From the NCBI RefSeq assembly GCF_009765905.1, contig NZ_LMUO01000015.1, positions 611,238 to 675,237 on the forward strand: a stretch of 64,000 bases of DNA. The letters are read 5' to 3'. The notes under the pieces were generated by a model. The model was given only the letters and a program-made list of their open reading frames with translations, was not told the origin of the DNA and ran no database searches. This stretch comes from Mucilaginibacter sp. L196 (lineage in GTDB: Bacteria > Bacteroidota > Bacteroidia > Sphingobacteriales > Sphingobacteriaceae). Position numbers and translations under genes: made by a program. Shown piece after piece: positions 61,527-64,000 of this stretch; positions within the stretch are counted from its first letter, which is position 1, and each line of letters starts with the position of its first letter.

Positions 61527-62654
61527 TTAAGCGTGTGTAAGTTTATCAGCTGCTTGTCCGGCCTGATCTTTATTCATCACTTCGGTTTGTTTGCGGATTG
61601 ACTCGCTGTGTAATAGTTCTAATAATTTTTCGGTGAACTCGCCACTTAATTTTAATGCTTTTGCATAAGTTGTGCGTTTGTTCAGGATCTCATCCCAACG
61701 GTTAACCTGTAAAATGGTGATGTTGTTATCTTTTTTGTATTGACCGATCTTCTCAGCAATTTGCATACGCTCAGCAACTTTTTGGATAACCAAATCATCA
61801 ATTTTATCGATCTGACTACGTAGTTCAGCTAATTTATCATTAACTACCGCGTCACGTACTTCTGGTTTGCGTAGTGCTAAATGGTCGATAATTTCAACTA
61901 AAGCAGCAGGAGTAACCTGTTGTGCAGCATCAGTCCATGCAACTGAAGGATCGATATGTGATTCGATCATCAAACCTTGCATATCCAAATCCAATGCTTT
62001 TTGTGACACGTAACCGATTAATGAACGGTTGCCGGTAATGTGGCTAGGGTCATTGATCATTGGTAAGTGCGGAGCCAAAGTTTTTAGGTGGATAGCGATA
62101 TCCCACATTGGCTCGTTACGGAAAGCTGATTTTTCGTAAGATGAGAAACCACGGTGGATAGCAGCCAGTTTAGTGATACCTGCATTGTTGATACGCTCCA
62201 AAGCGCCAATCCATAATGACAAATCAGGGTTTACCGGGTTTTTAACCATTACAGGTACATCAACACCTTTAAGGGCATCAGCAATTTCTTGTACAGTGAA
62301 CGGGTTTGCAGTTGAACGCGCGCCAACCCAAAGAATATCAACACCTGCTTTTAACGCTTCTTCAACGTGTTTAGCGGTAGCTACTTCAACAGCGGTAGGC
62401 AAGCCTGTTTCTGCTTTAGCGCGTTTTAACCACTCTAAACCAATGCTACCAATGCCTTCAAACTCTCCCGGACGGGTACGTGGTTTCCAGATACCAGCAC
62501 GTAATGCAGACACACGGCCTGTTTGAGCCAATAAATGCGCGGTAGCTACTAATTGATCTTCAGTTTCGGCGCTGCATGGACCTGCTATTACCAAAGGTTC
62601 TTTACCTGTTTTTATCCAGGATTCAAGGGGTTGTATGTTTAATTCTAGTTTCAT
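61527..62654 (-). CDS. DAHP synthase fused to chorismate mutase
   Basis: 375 residues. The N-terminal barrel (about 1-265) is DAHP synthase of the KDO8P-synthase-like type: PLVIAGPCSAETEDQLVATA, RAGIWKPRTRPGEFEGIG, ILWVGARSTANPFTVQEIADAL, VMVKNPVNPDLSLWIGALER and MINDPSHITGNR. The C-terminal part (about 270-355) is an AroQ-type chorismate mutase (LRSQIDKIDDLVIQKVAERM, IAEKIGQYKKDN). It does the first committed step and the chorismate-to-prephenate step. It lies between pheA and aroA, likely under the pheA leader. Confidence 0.94.
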   Translation of the reverse strand: MKLELNIQPLESWIKTGKEPLVIAGPCSAETEDQLVATAHLLAQTGRVSALRAGIWKPRTRPGEFEGIGSIGLEWLKRAKAETGLPTAVEVATAKHVEEALKAGVDILWVGARSTANPFTVQEIADALKGVDVPVMVKNPVNPDLSLWIGALERINNAGITKLAAIHRGFSSYEKSAFRNEPMWDIAIHLKTLAPHLPMINDPSHITGNRSLIGYVSQKALDLDMQGLMIESHIDPSVAWTDAAQQVTPAALVEIIDHLALRKPEVRDAVVNDKLAELRSQIDKIDDLVIQKVAERMQIAEKIGQYKKDNNITILQVNRWDEILNKRTTYAKALKLSGEFTEKLLELLHSESIRKQTEVMNKDQAGQAADKLTHA

Positions 62655-62762
62655 CGTGTTTTGATATTTACTTTGGAAGTTGGGAAGACCGAAAATCCGG
62701 AAATTTGTTAATGTTTATGTGCTTTAATTGTTAATTTTTACTTTTTATTTCTGTCTTTTCGG

Positions 62763-63668
62763 TTATTCTTTAACCAGTTTCTTGATCTTGATATAAGTCC
62801 TCTTTTCGGGCTTCTTAAATTGATCAATGCTGGGTTGTTCTTCAAACTTTTCGTACTCACCCAGTATGTTAAAGTTGTGGGTGTATTTTAGGATCTGTTT
62901 TATGGCATTGTCGTATTGTCTGCTTTCCCGCCACTCCACATCTACATAAAAATTGTACTCGGTTGGTTTGCCCAGTACCGGCATGGATTGTATTTTGCTC
63001 ATGTTGAGGTTTTGCTCCGCGAAGATGTTAAGCACCTTGGCCAGCGAACCTACCTTATTGCTCACCTCAAAACATAACGATGCTTTGTTCGGTGTGCCTT
63101 TTATATTGTTTTCGTGGTTGGTGATGATTAAAAAGCGGGTAAAGTTCCTTTTGTTGGATTCGATGCGACGCTCTAAAACCTCTAAACCATATAGGTTTGC
63201 TGCCAGAGTATTGGCGATGGCAACAGTGTCAGTTAGTTGCTCCTCGCGGATGCGTTTGGCACAGGCGGCGGTGTCGCTGCTTTCAACCATTTGCAGGTGC
63301 GGGTATTCATCAAAGAAATCAACGCATTGACGGATTGCGATAGGATGGGAGGTTACATACTTAACGTCCTCAAACTTTACACCCGGCAAAGCCAGCAGGT
63401 GTAGTTGTATCGGGATGTAAACTTCGCCCACAACCGGGAAGCCGTAGCTCATCATCAGCGTGTAGTTAGGCAATATGCTGCCTGCTATGCTGTTCTCGAT
63501 AGCCATCACCACGTAATCAGCTTCTTTGTTTTGCAGCGCCTCGAAGGTTTGCTTAAAAGAATTGCATTCAATAGTCTCGATGTCTTCACCAAAGTATTTA
63601 AACGCGGCTTCCTCGTGGAAGGAGGCACGGATACCCTGTATTGCAACTCTTGGTTTTTCGCTTTTCAT
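62763..63668 (-). CDS. pheA: Prephenate dehydratase
   Basis: 301 residues. The dehydratase domain (about 1-190) begins KPRVAIQGIRASFHEEAAFKYFG, with DYVVMAIENSIAGSILPNY, YVTSHPIAIRQC and ESSDTAACAKRI, and NKRNFTRFLIIT carries the catalytic Thr of the TRF motif. The ACT domain (about 200-280) has SLCFEVSNKVGSLAKVLNIFAEQNLNMS, ESRP-like (SMPVLGKPTEYNFYVDVE), for Phe feedback. It makes phenylpyruvate from prephenate. It is the first gene after a Phe/Tyr-rich leader and terminator. Confidence 0.95.
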   Translation of the reverse strand: MKSEKPRVAIQGIRASFHEEAAFKYFGEDIETIECNSFKQTFEALQNKEADYVVMAIENSIAGSILPNYTLMMSYGFPVVGEVYIPIQLHLLALPGVKFEDVKYVTSHPIAIRQCVDFFDEYPHLQMVESSDTAACAKRIREEQLTDTVAIANTLAANLYGLEVLERRIESNKRNFTRFLIITNHENNIKGTPNKASLCFEVSNKVGSLAKVLNIFAEQNLNMSKIQSMPVLGKPTEYNFYVDVEWRESRQYDNAIKQILKYTHNFNILGEYEKFEEQPSIDQFKKPEKRTYIKIKKLVKE

Positions 63669-63683
63669 AAATCCTGTTAAAGC

Positions 63684-63714
63684 AAAAAGTCCCGGCTTGT
63701 GGGCCGGGACTTTT
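63684..63714 (-). terminator. Attenuator terminator in front of pheA
   Basis: On the minus strand, AAAAGTCCCGGC (63714-63703) pairs with GCCGGGACTTTT (63696-63685) around a 6-nt loop, followed by a T run. It stands only about 16 bp before the pheA ATG and after the leader peptide, so it can end transcripts before the gene. Confidence 0.92.
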
Positions 63715-63741
63715 CAGTTTCTATATGTTTGTTATCGCATA

Positions 63742-63807
63742 TTAGTCCCGGCTCTTACTGTTAAAGTAAAAGTAGTAGCCATAAAAAAATGCGGTGTTAA
63801 ATGTCAT
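63742..63807 (-). CDS. Phe/Tyr leader peptide of the pheA operon
   Basis: A 21-codon ORF, ATG at 63807 and TAA at 63744-63742: MTFNTAFFYGYYFYFN, then SKSRD. Residues 7-15 are FFYGYYFYF, 8 aromatic residues in 9; in total 5 Phe and 4 Tyr. The last codons and stop cover AGCCGGGACT, identical to the distal arm of the terminator, so it can pair with the proximal arm AGTCCCGGC instead. Ribosome stalling at Phe or Tyr codons would free it to do so. This is the classical layout of an attenuation leader. Confidence 0.9.
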   Translation of the reverse strand: MTFNTAFFYGYYFYFNSKSRD

Positions 63808-63824
63808 GTCGTTTTATTGTGCTG

Positions 63825-63854
63825 TAAATGTACGGTTAAAAAACAGTTTGTCAA
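63825..63854 (-). promoter_or_regulatory. Promoter of the pheA leader
   Basis: Minus strand: TTG (in TTGAC, at 63854-63850), 19 bp, then TACATTTA (63832-63825), one base off TAnnTTTG. Transcription would begin a few bases before the leader ATG at 63807, an almost leaderless start for the leader peptide. Confidence 0.6.
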
Positions 63855-64000
63855 TAGAAAATTTTTATTTTCTGAAAATAAATAGGTGAAACAGAATTTT
63901 ATTGGGTAAAAATGGATTTGACTTCTTTTATTCCCGTTGTTTGTGTCCTCACAAACAATAATTTTGGATTGCCTGTGAAGACACAGGCAATGGGGAGCTA
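63855..64000. other. End of window, tandem hairpins
   Basis: No gene seen. TTGTTTGTG/CACAAACAA (63937-63958) and ATTGCCTGTG/CACAGGCAAT (63968-63991) are two tandem hairpins with 4-nt loops. Role unknown; possibly another dispersed repeat. Confidence 0.4.

Noticed and set aside
1..64000. CRISPR arrays, rRNA, tRNA genes, complete IS elements
   Set aside because: None found on reading; the only tRNA-like T-arm (46700-46711) belongs to tmRNA, and no transposase reading frame is present.

Overview
The window reads as a chromosomal segment of a Bacteroidota bacterium, most likely family Sphingobacteriaceae (Mucilaginibacter/Pedobacter-like). The reasons are SusC/SusD pairs, a hybrid two-component system (HTCS), an RteC homologue, fused E1 alpha/beta 2-oxoacid dehydrogenase, DAHP synthase fused to chorismate mutase, TAnnTTTG-type promoter matches, a tmRNA whose tag reads GENTYALAA, and many REP-like intergenic palindromes. 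Genus-level placement is inference.

Layout. 1-8.6 kb: the end of a SusD-like lipoprotein gene with a thioredoxin-fold protein, a small MauE/DUF6520 pair, a Crp/Fnr-type regulator divergent from an alpha-oxoamine synthase across a symmetric promoter region, then an unknown protein, a small RpoA-CTD-like protein and an RteC-family protein. 8.8-17.4 kb: a LytS/LytTR two-component pair followed by a TolC-HlyD-RND efflux operon that ends in an outer-membrane beta-barrel-like protein. 17.7-23.1 kb (minus strand): YdeI-like and VOC proteins, a frameshifted AraC regulator, and an aldo/keto reductase-GH30-secreted VOC operon. 23.5-43.7 kb: a polysaccharide utilisation locus (PUL) with heparinase II/III-like lyase, GH105, HTCS sensor-regulator, GH3, SusC, SusD, DUF5017 lipoprotein, GH56-like hydrolase, beta-helix lipoprotein and GH20. 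The enzyme set suggests a polymer containing uronic acid and N-acetylhexosamine. A repeated motif in front of GH3 and of susC is a likely HTCS operator.

43.9-47.1 kb: two small DNA-binding-type genes and a tyrosine recombinase lie just beyond the 3' end of ssrA (tmRNA). This is the typical geometry of a genomic island inserted at ssrA, and the PUL side could be part of that island. 47.1-58.5 kb: housekeeping-type genes (aminotransferase, DUF1573, E1 dehydrogenase, nitroreductase, two L,D-transpeptidase-type proteins, GH26, DinB, MFS) separated by REP-like palindromes.

58.7-64 kb (minus strand): an aromatic amino-acid cluster pheA - DAHP synthase/chorismate mutase - aroA - aroC. It is preceded by what looks like a classical ribosome-mediated attenuator: a 21-codon leader with a stretch of 8 aromatic residues in 9 (FFYGYYFYF), a terminator hairpin, and a competing antiterminator sequence. 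This is the cleanest regulatory system found in the window. aroA also carries a REP-like palindrome inside its reading frame.
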